Position numbers and translations under genes: made by a program. A stretch of DNA of 64,000 bases from Peredibacter starrii (lineage in GTDB: Bacteria > Bdellovibrionota > Bacteriovoracia > Bacteriovoracales > Bacteriovoracaceae). The notes beneath the pieces are model-generated. The model ran no database searches. It saw nothing but the letters and a program-made list of their open reading frames with translations, and was not told the DNA's origin. Below, in pieces: positions 50,465 through 58,796 of the stretch. The stretch is from NCBI RefSeq assembly GCF_034259205.1, contig NZ_CP139487.1, positions 868,001-932,000 on the forward strand, written 5' to 3'. How positions within the stretch are numbered: the stretch's first letter is position 1; the number at the start of each line of letters is the position of its first letter.

Positions 50465-51199
50465 CTAATCAACGCTCAGAAATACTTTTTCTGAAGCACT
50501 TTGGGACGATGTTTCCACTTTGAGCTCAGGATTTATTGAAACGTCGTGTCCTTTGTCGCGAAGATTCTTCACGATGCTTCCAATCTCAATTCGTTCGCCG
50601 CGATTTAGTTGGAGAGTGGTCGAGAGCATTGAAGTCTCCTGATCCGGTGGAGGATTATTCAGGGCCACAATAGTTCCCGGAGGAAGATTAACAGGAACAA
50701 TTGGTTTAGGATTTTTTCTCACTTCAAGCGAGATCTCATAGCGATTTGGATTTATAAAGCGACAGCGACCTTTGATCTCATCTTGATCAACAGTCAGATT
50801 GAAATCTTTCAGCGTTTGAATTTTCAAAACATCTGAGCCATTAGTCGTGGATGTAGATTGATTAAGAACATCCAGCCCCACTTGGGTTGAATCCAGATGT
50901 TTGGATTTTTCTTTTTCAACTTTCAACTGACAGGGATCTCGTCGTACATCTTCACTGGAAAAAGAAATGGAAACGTTAGGAAAGGAAGAGCGAATGAATC
51001 GCTGGATAAGTTCATGGCGATGTTCACTCATTTGGATGGTGAAACATTTGCCGTCCATCGTGAGCTGATCACTTGGAACCTGAATCGCTCTAAATTTTTC
51101 CCGGGCAGTGCTACTTTCAGCAGGAGAACCAAAACAGTATTTCTCTGATGCCGGATCAGAAGCAAAGGCCTGCAAAGAAAATAGGAGTAATATCCACAT
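50465..51199 (-). CDS. Secreted protein of unknown function, probably from a leaderless mRNA
   Basis: 244 residues. A short signal peptide (MWILLLFSLQAFA, 1-13) starts at the very first base after the promoter. The mature part has four cysteines (EKYCFGSP, MDGKCFTI, RDPCQLKV, KGRCRFIN), a Ser/Thr-rich middle, and a C-terminal QLNRGERIEIGSIVKNLRDK that looks like a SAF- or type-II/III-secretin-related strand pair; the family is not certain. There is no ribosome binding site before the ATG: a TATAAT box ends 6 bases upstream, so the mRNA would begin at the start codon. Confidence 0.65.
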   Translation of the reverse strand: MWILLLFSLQAFASDPASEKYCFGSPAESSTAREKFRAIQVPSDQLTMDGKCFTIQMSEHRHELIQRFIRSSFPNVSISFSSEDVRRDPCQLKVEKEKSKHLDSTQVGLDVLNQSTSTTNGSDVLKIQTLKDFNLTVDQDEIKGRCRFINPNRYEISLEVRKNPKPIVPVNLPPGTIVALNNPPPDQETSMLSTTLQLNRGERIEIGSIVKNLRDKGHDVSINPELKVETSSQSASEKVFLSVD

Positions 51200-51205
51200 A
51201 GAGAG

Positions 51206-51213
51206 ATTATAAT
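51206..51213. promoter_or_regulatory. Palindromic -10 element for two divergent leaderless genes
   Basis: ATTATAAT is its own reverse complement, so TATAAT is present on both strands. On the plus strand 6 bases separate it from the ATG at 51220; on the minus strand 6 bases separate it from the ATG at 51199. The usual 6-7-base distance to the start point places both starts at or next to the A of ATG. No good -35 box is visible on either side. Confidence 0.6.
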
Positions 51214-51219
51214 CCAGAA

Positions 51220-51597
51220 ATGCAGAAAGAACTTTCTTATTTAACTCCCGAAGGCTTTACCGTTTTCACCAGTCATTATCTTAAGAATAAAGGCACTTGC
51301 TGTAAGTCGGCATGTCTTCATTGTCCTTATGGTTTCACGATCAAAAAACACGGAATTCAATTTCGCGATGTTAGTGAAAATGATTTTGACTTGGTTGAAG
51401 AGATCCTGAAGGAGAATGAATCTTCAGTTGAATGGAAAACTTTCTGGCCCGAGAACGTTAAGCTTGTTTTGTTAAAAGAACGAGTTGCGGGCCTTATGCT
51501 AAAGAACCATATCGTTGTGAAACATTTGCTCCTTAGGCCCCATTTTCAGCACCAGGGTATCAGTAAAGAACTAGTTGAGAGCTATTTCTTTATCTAG
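51220..51597 (+). CDS. DUF5522 domain joined to a short GNAT-like part
   Basis: 125 residues. The first 45 residues match DUF5522: YLTPEGFTVFTSHYLKNKGT then CCKSACLHCPYGF, with a CC-x3-C-x2-C cysteine set that may bind metal. Residues 46-125 look like the first part of an acetyltransferase, ending HLLLRPHFQHQGISKELVES, where QHQGIS is the acetyl-CoA loop. The protein stops soon after this loop, so the GNAT fold lacks its last strands and may be inactive, or the gene is truncated. Leaderless start as described for the shared promoter. Confidence 0.7.
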   Translation: MQKELSYLTPEGFTVFTSHYLKNKGTCCKSACLHCPYGFTIKKHGIQFRDVSENDFDLVEEILKENESSVEWKTFWPENVKLVLLKERVAGLMLKNHIVVKHLLLRPHFQHQGISKELVESYFFI

Positions 51598-51733
51598 TGG
51601 CCTAAGAACTTGGCAGGGTCCTTTCTTAAAGGTTTCTTTAATAAAGCCATTTTTCCAGTGATTTAGAGACGTTTGGGGTGACAAACTAAACATTTTCTCA
51701 AGCTCGCCGATCAGTTTGGTGGAGAATTAGGGA

Positions 51734-54640
51734 ATGTTTAAATTGTTAGTGTTCACGTTCATAATGTTGATGTCATTTGGTGCTGCTGCTGAAAGTGTCC
51801 TTACTGCTTTAAATCCCTTCAAGCAATCATCTAATGCTGCTGTCTTTTGTGAAAGCGCTTACGAGAATTATCGATCTGCTGACAATTATGTTCCAGGTGC
51901 CACTCAAATAAGAGTCGAAGTTCCATCAACTCCTGAAAAACTTCAGGATGGTGACCTGATTAGTATCGTTAGTGCCATTAGATTATATCGTGGTGAAAAG
52001 AAGGACATTATCTCTGACTGTACTGTAAGAACCAACGGTAAACTTCAGGCGTTGAATATGACAGCGCTATCATCTGTTGTGAGTTTCGAGCAGACCGCAG
52101 ATCTTGAAGCAGAGAAATCAAAGCAAAAACGATTCGAAGGTCAGGTTGCTGCTTGTAAAAAATTGAAAGAAGACAGGCAGTGTACTGCTTTTGATGTTGA
52201 TGCAAAAAATGTCGCGTTTATTGAAGACGTTAGTAAGGATATTTTAAGTAACGTTACAGAGACTGATGGTTGTAATTGCATCAAACAGGTCATGAAACAG
52301 GCCGAACTGTGGAATGAGAAAGAATTCAATGAACAGAAAAAGCTTACTCAAGATAGAATGCACGATTCGATCATGGAAGGTTTTGGTAAGAAATTTCTAA
52401 ATGATTATGCGGCCAACATTGAAGACGTAGGTTACTTCCAGGTGAACGCTGCAAAATTTTTTGGTCTTGAAAAAGGTTCACAGGTCTCTGCTGCTAAGAA
52501 CTACGAGTGTTCAGATATTTCCAAGTATGAATCAGCAATTGATAAAAAGTGTTCGGCCAATGGTATCTCTCCAGCTGAAAGGCAAAAACGTTTAAATAAA
52601 ATATTCAATGCCTACGGTAATACAGATAGTGATGATCAAATGACTTTAGGGCAAAGATTCTCAAAATTAAATCAAAAGATTCAATTTTTAGATGATGGTC
52701 AAGTCGGGAAGAACGGTGGTTATTCCAGAAAAGATCACGATGCTAAACGTTTTGCTCTGGCCCGAAAAGAAGACTCTATTCAAATGTTAGATACATTTAT
52801 CAGATCAATCTTTTCTGATAGTGCTAAGTCATCGAAACTTACAGAGATGATAGAAGAGTATGGTGGCGCTCCAATCGGGGCCCTTGCCGAGTTTATGATG
52901 GATGAGGCAAAGAAAAATCCAACCGAGTTCTCTCGGAAGTATTTTAGTAATAAAAACCTAAACTCGGACTACGTTAAAAAATCAAAACAATTTCTTTTTG
53001 ATAAAAAGATATTTGATGATGTTAAGTATCAGGCAATCGTTACTCAAATTGAATTAGGCATGGGTATTCACCCCGGCCTTAAGGCGATGCTGACTGACAA
53101 GAATATTTTCATTAAAGCGGCCAAGGCGGCGGTTGCAGACGACAAATCAATTGTTGAGACTCTGGAGAAAAACGACTCAATTTTAGGCACTAATTATCAG
53201 AAACGTTGTCAGGATCTGATTGAAAAATTATCGGAAGCAACTTGTATTAAGGATACTGATATCATCGGCAAAGTCAGTGGTAATGAAATCGCAGCACTTC
53301 TAAAAGGCAAAGGTTATCCGGAAAATACTAAATACGAACTTCTGGTGAGCTGTGAAGCAGGTAGTGAATTTACTCAGAAGCCATTTGATGACCTCGTAAT
53401 GAAAGATCCTTATACTCACTCAGACCTTAAAGACCGCCTGACTAAACCAGCAAATGAACAAAAAAATGCTTTCCGTCGTCTCCATGATTCAAAAGATTCG
53501 GCAGTTCAGGACAAAGTTGAATCAGCCGTGGCCGAAACTCGCTCTCAACGTGAGGAAGTAAAAGACAGAAGTCTTGCCTCATACAAATATGCAGGTGGCG
53601 GAGAAGGTACGAAAGAAGGTTCTACTGAAGTGGCCCATCTTAATTCAATTGCTTCTTCAGACAGTGCTTCTACTCGCAGTGCTGAAGTAGATTCATCTTC
53701 AAGTTTTAGTGCTGCTCCTAACTTCATGGCCGCTCCGGTTGTTATGCCTTCGACCGTTTCTGCTCCTGCCGCTATCGAGACTCCTAAATCCGATTTAAAA
53801 AGTGAAGTCCGTGATTCTCTCTCTAATAAAGACAATCAGGATAAGGTTGAAAAACTACTTTCAAATACAGATGACTCTTCAATGAGGGAACTTCTTCGCT
53901 TGAAAGAAGAAAGCCTTAAAAATCGTCAGAAGATCCTGGAACTTACCAGTGAAAATGAGAAGCAGAAACTGAAGGATCTTGAAGAGAAGATCAAACTTCT
54001 TGAAACGAAAAAGCAGCAGATTGCTCAGACCCAGCATTTTGAGGAAGAAGAAGATGACTCTGTGTCTCGCCAGAGAAACACCCTCAAAGCTCCATCTCGC
54101 GATATTGCTTCAATCCGACCAATGATGGACTCATCAGGTTCGGGTTCAGGTGACTATGGTGGAACAGGTGGATCAAGCGGCGGTTCATTTGGTTCAGGTG
54201 GACTAGCTCCAACATCTGGTCGTGGTGGTTCAAGTGCGGCAGCTGCGAGAAGTGCGGTGAATTCAGATAAGTCATCAGACTCATCTTCAGATGGTTATAT
54301 TGTCATCAGTAATGACAATGTTTCACAAGGTGTTAAATCACAAGAAGTAAGCCAAGAGCTAATTAATCTCCTTTCATCAAGTGACCCTGATCTTTCTGCG
54401 CTTAAAAAACTGAAAGACAGCGGAATGCTGTATAAGTTTAAAGTGATGGAGAATGGTGTGCTGGTAGAAAAAGAAGTGCTGGTTGATTATAAAATGCTAA
54501 ATGAAGACGCTAAGAAATTGGTGGAAAGCAAACTTGCAATTAAACAGCATTCTCAAATTGAAACTGAGCTCGTTGCTGCTAGAAGAGTTCACTCATTCCA
54601 GGCCCTCAAGATTATCCTGGGTGAGCAACTTAGAAAATAA
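51734..54640 (+). CDS. Large secreted protein with coiled-coil and Ser/Gly-rich segments
   Basis: 968 residues. Signal peptide about 1-19 (ending GAAA). Residues 20-600 are mostly helical with scattered cysteines (SDCTVRTN, CNCIKQV, YQKRCQDL). Residues about 610-710 are Ser/Ala-rich. A coiled coil runs from about 720 to 780 (ELTSENEKQKLKDLEEKIKL). Residues about 795-840 are Gly/Ser-rich (GSGSGDYGGTGGSSGGSFGS), likely flexible. The last 130 residues form a compact domain (SSDPDLSALKKLKDSGMLYK) unlike the rest. No known family; the modular plan suggests a surface or matrix protein. Confidence 0.75.
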   Translation: MFKLLVFTFIMLMSFGAAAESVLTALNPFKQSSNAAVFCESAYENYRSADNYVPGATQIRVEVPSTPEKLQDGDLISIVSAIRLYRGEKKDIISDCTVRTNGKLQALNMTALSSVVSFEQTADLEAEKSKQKRFEGQVAACKKLKEDRQCTAFDVDAKNVAFIEDVSKDILSNVTETDGCNCIKQVMKQAELWNEKEFNEQKKLTQDRMHDSIMEGFGKKFLNDYAANIEDVGYFQVNAAKFFGLEKGSQVSAAKNYECSDISKYESAIDKKCSANGISPAERQKRLNKIFNAYGNTDSDDQMTLGQRFSKLNQKIQFLDDGQVGKNGGYSRKDHDAKRFALARKEDSIQMLDTFIRSIFSDSAKSSKLTEMIEEYGGAPIGALAEFMMDEAKKNPTEFSRKYFSNKNLNSDYVKKSKQFLFDKKIFDDVKYQAIVTQIELGMGIHPGLKAMLTDKNIFIKAAKAAVADDKSIVETLEKNDSILGTNYQKRCQDLIEKLSEATCIKDTDIIGKVSGNEIAALLKGKGYPENTKYELLVSCEAGSEFTQKPFDDLVMKDPYTHSDLKDRLTKPANEQKNAFRRLHDSKDSAVQDKVESAVAETRSQREEVKDRSLASYKYAGGGEGTKEGSTEVAHLNSIASSDSASTRSAEVDSSSSFSAAPNFMAAPVVMPSTVSAPAAIETPKSDLKSEVRDSLSNKDNQDKVEKLLSNTDDSSMRELLRLKEESLKNRQKILELTSENEKQKLKDLEEKIKLLETKKQQIAQTQHFEEEEDDSVSRQRNTLKAPSRDIASIRPMMDSSGSGSGDYGGTGGSSGGSFGSGGLAPTSGRGGSSAAAARSAVNSDKSSDSSSDGYIVISNDNVSQGVKSQEVSQELINLLSSSDPDLSALKKLKDSGMLYKFKVMENGVLVEKEVLVDYKMLNEDAKKLVESKLAIKQHSQIETELVAARRVHSFQALKIILGEQLRK

Positions 54641-54665
54641 CCCTGGCAAGTTCACCTCGCCAGGG
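54641..54665 (-). terminator. Hairpin ending the lexA-side small genes
   Basis: CCCTGGC (54641-54647) pairs with GCCAGGG (54659-54665). On the minus strand it is followed by TTATTTTC, a weak T-rich tail, and it stands 10 bases beyond the stop of the 29-residue gene. On the plus strand it follows the stop of the large secreted protein directly but has no T run, so it may serve both. Confidence 0.6.
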
Positions 54666-54675
54666 CAATTCAGCT

Positions 54676-54765
54676 TCAAACAACTCCGACAACACTAAAG
54701 ATGATAAAGCTTCCAATCAAAACGAGAATTGATTTGCTGATCCAAAGGTCTTGTTCCGTAACCAT
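54676..54765 (-). CDS. 29-residue single-helix membrane peptide
   Basis: The minus-strand ATG at 54765 is preceded by AGGAGG with ideal spacing (6 bases). The product begins MVTEQDLWISK and continues as one hydrophobic helix (SILVLIGSFIIFSVVGVV) up to the stop TGA at 54676. A hairpin follows the stop. Its position downstream of lexA and a 62-residue gene on the same strand recalls small SOS-type membrane peptides (TisB-like), but it has few charges and no known homologue that I recognise. The ribosome binding site, length of helix and hairpin support a real gene. Confidence 0.6.
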   Translation of the reverse strand: MVTEQDLWISKSILVLIGSFIIFSVVGVV

Positions 54766-54883
54766 GTATTCCTCCTGGGAGAGAGTTTTTTTTTAAAAAA
54801 GACAAAGTTCACCGTGCCCGTAACATTCGTTACTGAGAGTTCACTTAAAATCTTTTGGTTTCTTTTATTGTTGAGATCTACTT

Positions 54884-55072
54884 TTAGTGCAGAAAGTATT
54901 TCTCGAAGATATCGATGTTCCCGTCGACGGCGGATAGAACTTCTATTAAATCCCAGGCCATCTCGGAAGCGAGGCGCCCGTCAATACCGTAGCGGCCAGC
55001 TAGTTCTGTTTGAATTTTAATAAAGAGTTCTGTTTCAGTAAGTTCTACGTGCGAGCGTGCGTGTGCCAACAT
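54884..55072 (-). CDS. 62-residue soluble protein downstream of lexA
   Basis: GGAGG stands 7 bases before the minus-strand ATG at 55072. The product is acidic and helical (LTETELFIKIQTELAGRYGI, then SEMAWDLIEVLSAVDGNIDI), with no signal or membrane segment. It lies 61 bases behind the lexA stop on the same strand and could share the lexA transcript. Function unknown. A competing plus-strand frame over the same bases has no ribosome binding site. Confidence 0.65.
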   Translation of the reverse strand: MLAHARSHVELTETELFIKIQTELAGRYGIDGRLASEMAWDLIEVLSAVDGNIDIFEKYFLH

Positions 55073-55133
55073 AAACGTCCTCCTTGACGAATATTCAAGC
55101 CATGTGTGTCTCTATGTGTGTGATGCGTGTAAT

Positions 55134-55727
55134 TTAGTAGGTTCTGATCAATCCAACCAGAAGACCTCGAATTTCACATTCTTTGTCTTTCACAATGATA
55201 GGTTTCATTGTTTTATTGGCCGGATGTAGTTCAATTTGTTTTGCTTTCTTGAAGTAGCGCTTAAGAGTTGTTTCGTTCTCAACCACTGCTACAACAATCT
55301 GACCGTTGTCCGCTTGAGTTTGGTGCTTAATGATGGCGATGTCACCACTTAGGATGCCTTCTTCAATCATTGATTCACCCTTAACTTTAAGAGCATAGTG
55401 TTTACCACGTCCAAGCATAGTTGTTGGAACGCTGATCGTATCAGTATTCTCGATGGCCTCAATAGGAGTACCAGCAGCGATTGAACCTAGAAGAGGAATC
55501 TCTTCAGAGTTTTGTTGAACAGTAGATGGCATAAGACCACGAACTGAGTGAGCATCGTTATTAAGATATCCACCAGTCGTTAAGTATTTAATGTAATCTT
55601 GAACTGAACCAAGGGATTTAAAACCGAAGTGTTCTTGAATTTCTTTTTGAGTAGGTGAGTAACCATTTTCTCTCACGTAACCAGTGATGAAATCTAAAAC
55701 GTCTTTTTGTTTTTTAGTCAGTGCCAT
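55134..55727 (-). CDS. lexA: LexA repressor
   Basis: 197 residues. The winged helix N-terminus is LTKKQKDVLDFITGYVRENG then SPTQKEIQEHFGFKSLGSVQ. The autocleavage site is Ala-Gly in GSIAAGTPIEA (about 82-92). The catalytic Ser is in VKGESMIEEGILSGD and the Lys in ENETTLKRYFKKA. It represses DNA-damage genes until RecA* triggers self-cleavage. A near-perfect site of the Bdellovibrio LexA type lies just before its start, so it is probably autoregulated. Two very small genes follow on the same strand. Confidence 0.96.
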   Translation of the reverse strand: MALTKKQKDVLDFITGYVRENGYSPTQKEIQEHFGFKSLGSVQDYIKYLTTGGYLNNDAHSVRGLMPSTVQQNSEEIPLLGSIAAGTPIEAIENTDTISVPTTMLGRGKHYALKVKGESMIEEGILSGDIAIIKHQTQADNGQIVVAVVENETTLKRYFKKAKQIELHPANKTMKPIIVKDKECEIRGLLVGLIRTY

Positions 55728-55729
55728 AA

Positions 55730-55740
55730 ATACTCCGTAA
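55730..55740. promoter_or_regulatory. Predicted LexA operator
   Basis: The minus strand reads TTACGGAGTAT, which fits TTAC-N3-GTAA (the motif reported for Bdellovibrio LexA) except for the final base. It lies 3 bases before the lexA start codon and about 25 bases downstream of the -10 box, where binding would block transcription. Confidence 0.65.
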
Positions 55741-55760
55741 TCTTTCCGTACTTAAAGATA

Positions 55761-55789
55761 AGTATAGGCGTACTTTTTCCGTAGTTCAA
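55761..55789 (-). promoter_or_regulatory. Sigma-70 type promoter of lexA
   Basis: On the minus strand TTGAAC (55789-55784), a spacer of exactly 17 bases, then TATACT (55766-55761). Transcription would start near 55754, about 27 bases before the ATG. Confidence 0.75.
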
Positions 55790-55813
55790 CCAAAAAATGC
55801 AAAAAAAGTGATT

Positions 55814-56713
55814 TTAAATAGGGGCAGCGTCGGGGCGAGGCTTCTTATCAAAGCGTTTGATATAGGTACACTTCCGGCATAATTCCTCTGTAAGAAGCTG
55901 TTTCTTAAAGCCGTCTCTCATCTTTGTGAGTCTTTCTGAGCCCAGAATGCTTTCAAATGAGTCTTTTAAAACGTTGCCTAATGGGATGCCCGCCTCTTTG
56001 TCTAGACAGCAAGGAACCACGGTTCCGTCGGCATGAATCCCGATTTGTTGGGAAAGGGCGTGGCAAAAGCCTTTATCGCCACGGTCTGGATCAGCATAGT
56101 TGGGCCACTCAAAGCGGCTGTCGAAATGAAAATACAAGCGACCGGTGATGTTCTTACTTTTCTTGAAACCCACATCTATGCGTTCATTGACCGGAACCTG
56201 GAAGAACTCACATACGTGGTCGATGATGTCCTGGTTTTCATTTTTCATTTCAGTGGTCTGAATAAGGTTCCACAAACGATAGTTGATGTAGAGCTCGGGC
56301 TTTTCAGTCAGAGCGTCTTTTGAAAATTGCAGAATATCGTAGAGGTAAGGACGCATGTCCTGGCCCGGAAAATTATCTTTAAAACTATGAAGTGAGAAAT
56401 TGATCTGGCGAATGGCCTTCGATTTTAAAAACGTATCAAAGCCATACTTAGAAAGAAACGTTCCATTAGTTGTTAAGTGAATAACAGCGCCTTCTTCTTC
56501 ACAGATTTTCAAAATCTTCGGAAACTCCGGATGAGCAAGTGGTTCGCCCATAAGATGAAGACAAATCTGTTCAGTGTAGGGAAGAACTTGTTTTAAAACT
56601 TTGCGAAAGTCATCCGTCGACAAGATCTTCTTATCGCGTTCAACTTCAGGGCAGAAGGTGCACTGAAGATTACAGATGTTCGAAATTTCAATGTAGGTTC
56701 TTAGGAAACGCAT
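55814..56713 (-). CDS. Radical SAM/SPASM protein
   Basis: 299 residues. The radical SAM motif C14-x3-C18-x2-C21 is in SNICNLQCTFCPEVERDK, which binds the 4Fe-4S cluster that cleaves S-adenosylmethionine. The GGEP-like block reads CLHLMGEPLAHPEFPKI. The C-terminus has SPASM cysteines (GTVVPCCLDKEAG, ELCRKCTYIKRF), implying auxiliary clusters, as in peptide-modifying maturases and related enzymes. No small precursor peptide gene is next to it, so the substrate is unknown. Confidence 0.9.
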   Translation of the reverse strand: MRFLRTYIEISNICNLQCTFCPEVERDKKILSTDDFRKVLKQVLPYTEQICLHLMGEPLAHPEFPKILKICEEEGAVIHLTTNGTFLSKYGFDTFLKSKAIRQINFSLHSFKDNFPGQDMRPYLYDILQFSKDALTEKPELYINYRLWNLIQTTEMKNENQDIIDHVCEFFQVPVNERIDVGFKKSKNITGRLYFHFDSRFEWPNYADPDRGDKGFCHALSQQIGIHADGTVVPCCLDKEAGIPLGNVLKDSFESILGSERLTKMRDGFKKQLLTEELCRKCTYIKRFDKKPRPDAAPI

Positions 56714-56756
56714 GAGGAGCTTGTATCACAAGCTCCTCTATAAATCGTGGGAAATT

Positions 56757-57497
56757 TTATTGGTGAGAAGCAAGTTCACGTTTTTGCGAAGAGGATTCCG
56801 CTTCGACTGTTCTCATTAAATCATTGATACTCTTACTGATTGAGGCGAAAACCTGAGGAACTGAGACTTCCTTGTTAAGAATCCAGTGATCAGTTTCTGC
56901 GTGGTATTCGTAATCCATATGAGTTTGACCAGGGCCGACCTCAGTCAGGGTGTATGAAGAGCCGCTCTTATCGAAAGCGGAGTCTTTTCCAAATTTTGGT
57001 TCAGTGAAGGCCTTAACTTCAGAATCATTCAACATCTCAAGGGAGATGGTCATTGTTTTTTGATTCTTATCATTCACGCCGTTCTTAATTTGAACTAATT
57101 CATAATAAGTGTAAGTGCCACGGTTATAAACTTGTCTTCCAACCAGATAGTGCTCAACACCTTTGTAGGCCTCAACTGGTTTTAGATTTTTAACCACAAA
57201 AGTCTCAACAAGGTGTTCATTGAAATATTTGCATTCAGCTTCAGTTGAAGTGTATTCGCGCTTACTTTTGTAATCGTTATTACATTTTTCAGAAAAATTA
57301 GTAATTCCGTTTTTTACCATCTCAAGGGAGTAGGGGAAATCTTTCGAAATTTTGCCAGAATATGAGCGTATCTTTTCAGCTTTGCCTGAAGCAAGGATGA
57401 CACCGTTTAAATTATCTGATTTATCAAAATTCATTTCGGCGTGGGCATTGAAAGTCAGGGCCAACGTCATGGCCGTGGCAATTTTAAAATAGCGCAT
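56757..57497 (-). CDS. Secreted protein of unknown function
   Basis: 246 residues from the ATG at 57497, chosen because AAGGGAG precedes it and the signal peptide (MRYFKIATAMTLALTFNAHA) then begins at the first residue; an upstream ATG at 57530 would add 11 residues in front. The mature part is mixed alpha/beta with a segment YTLTEVGPGQTHMDYEYHAE that recalls START/Bet v 1-like lipid-binding folds; I cannot confirm this. It stands alone between the radical SAM and the greB groups on the same strand. Confidence 0.7.
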   Translation of the reverse strand: MRYFKIATAMTLALTFNAHAEMNFDKSDNLNGVILASGKAEKIRSYSGKISKDFPYSLEMVKNGITNFSEKCNNDYKSKREYTSTEAECKYFNEHLVETFVVKNLKPVEAYKGVEHYLVGRQVYNRGTYTYYELVQIKNGVNDKNQKTMTISLEMLNDSEVKAFTEPKFGKDSAFDKSGSSYTLTEVGPGQTHMDYEYHAETDHWILNKEVSVPQVFASISKSINDLMRTVEAESSSQKRELASHQ

Positions 57498-57615
57498 AAT
57501 CTCCCTTAAGATCAGTTGAGCTTTAATCATAAGGGCAAAAAGGAAAATCTTGGATGGGAAAATGTTGCGAAAGTGATGGGGCCATTTGAAGAATCAAATG
57601 GCCGATTAATTAGGT

Positions 57616-57984
57616 CTACCAGTTAAGAGCACATTTCAAATTGCCATTTAAACCACGAGTAAAAAACTTACCCTGATAAATGCGGCCCCATTCTGGAGTT
57701 TCATCGGGAGTGAAATCCACTTCCAAGGTGTAACCCTTTGATTCGTATCTCACATAACCCGGACCAGTGTATCTCATGGTCATGTTGAATTCCTGGTAAG
57801 TCGGTGTGCCGTTACCGTCGAGAATCAAAGATGATTCTCGCCAAGGCGTACCTGTAGAATTTCCTCGGGAAACTTCGACCAGGACATTGGTCTGATTAAT
57901 TAGGCCAATACACTTGGCCTCATCGAAATAAGCGAATGATGAAAGGGAAAAGAGGGCAGCAGTGGAAAATAATAAGAATTTCAT
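57616..57984 (-). CDS. Small secreted protein of unknown function
   Basis: 122 residues from the ATG at 57984 (GAGG precedes it). Signal peptide MKFLLFSTAALFSLSSFA. Two cysteines (DEAKCIGLIN, LKCALNW) probably pair. Mostly strands. It starts 7 bases after the greB stop and closes that operon. Confidence 0.7.
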   Translation of the reverse strand: MKFLLFSTAALFSLSSFAYFDEAKCIGLINQTNVLVEVSRGNSTGTPWRESSLILDGNGTPTYQEFNMTMRYTGPGYVRYESKGYTLEVDFTPDETPEWGRIYQGKFFTRGLNGNLKCALNW

Positions 57985-57991
57985 AACAACC

Positions 57992-58474
57992 TCAATCAAT
58001 GGATTTATAGGTAATAGAAACTACTTCGTATGTTATTTCACCGGCCGGGACTTTGACGATGACCTCGTCACCTTCATTTTTTCCTAAGAGGGTCTTACCA
58101 ATGGGCGACTGCCAGCTGATGCGACCTTTGGCAGTATCAACTTCATCAACACCTACAATTGTAAAGCGGCGCTCATTACCATCTTCATCAGTGACTTCAA
58201 CTGTGGCCCCAAACTGTATCTTATCTGAGGTTATTTTGAGGGGATCCACAATGACGGCCGCGTCCAAACGCTTGGATAAAAATCTGACTCGACGATCAAT
58301 TTCACGTAAACGTCTTTTTCCGTAAAGGTAGTCAGCATTCTCAGAGCGATCACCATTACTGGCCGCCCACTGCACCAGGCGTGTCACTTCTGGTCTTTCA
58401 ACTTTTAAGAGTTGATCCAGTTCATCAACCAGCTTTTGATGACCTTTGGGAGTGATGTAATTATTTTTTTCCAT
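57992..58474 (-). CDS. greB: Transcript cleavage factor GreB
   Basis: 160 residues from the ATG at 58474 (MEKNNYITPKGHQKLVDELD). The N-terminal coiled coil contains SNGDRSENADYLYGKRRLRE, the GreB-type acidic tip with the two catalytic acids, and LREIDRRVRFLSKRL. The C-terminal FKBP-like half is present (ISWQSPIGKTLLGKNEGDEV). It rescues backtracked RNA polymerase. The tip wording (DYLYGKRR) fits GreB better than GreA. It overlaps the upstream small membrane gene by 14 bases. Confidence 0.94.
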   Translation of the reverse strand: MEKNNYITPKGHQKLVDELDQLLKVERPEVTRLVQWAASNGDRSENADYLYGKRRLREIDRRVRFLSKRLDAAVIVDPLKITSDKIQFGATVEVTDEDGNERRFTIVGVDEVDTAKGRISWQSPIGKTLLGKNEGDEVIVKVPAGEITYEVVSITYKSID

Positions 58475-58796
58475 ATTCTTCGAGACCTTCAACAATGACG
58501 TTTTTCAGTTCAACTGAACAGGACCCGCTCTGAGCAAATTGATTAAGCAGAGCAGTTGGAGGTGTGTCCGATTTGTTTTGAAGATAATCGTCCAGGGCCT
58601 CAATGACATTGTCGAGCTCGGGCTGAGCCGTATCGTTCTTTTCAGACAAGCAAGATTGAAGAATCATCTCCATGACGATGGGACCCTTGTTGGCCTCGTA
58701 ATGCATGATTTTTCGTTTTTGGTAGAAATAGTAAAGCACACCGAAGAGTGTGAAGAGACCAATTTCAATTAAAATATTTCCCCAAAGATCAAACAT
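58461..58796 (-). CDS. Small single-pass membrane protein
   Basis: 111 residues. One N-terminal helix (ILIEIGLFTLFGVLYYFYQK, about 8-27) with the rest in the cytosol: KKRKIMHYEANKG-like basic stretch, then an acidic helical domain. No family recognised. It overlaps genes on both sides, so it is translationally coupled to the MBOAT-like gene and greB. Confidence 0.65.
   Translation of the reverse strand: MFDLWGNILIEIGLFTLFGVLYYFYQKRKIMHYEANKGPIVMEMILQSCLSEKNDTAQPELDNVIEALDDYLQNKSDTPPTALLNQFAQSGSCSVELKNVIVEGLEEYGKK

Noticed and set aside
51614-51632. TGGCAGGGTCCTTTC upstream of the large secreted protein
   Set aside because: The -24 part is acceptable, but the -12 part reads TTTC and lacks the essential GC.
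54751-55020. 89-residue plus-strand frame antisense to the 62-residue gene
   Set aside because: No ribosome binding site and an Arg-rich, low-quality sequence; the minus-strand genes explain the region better.
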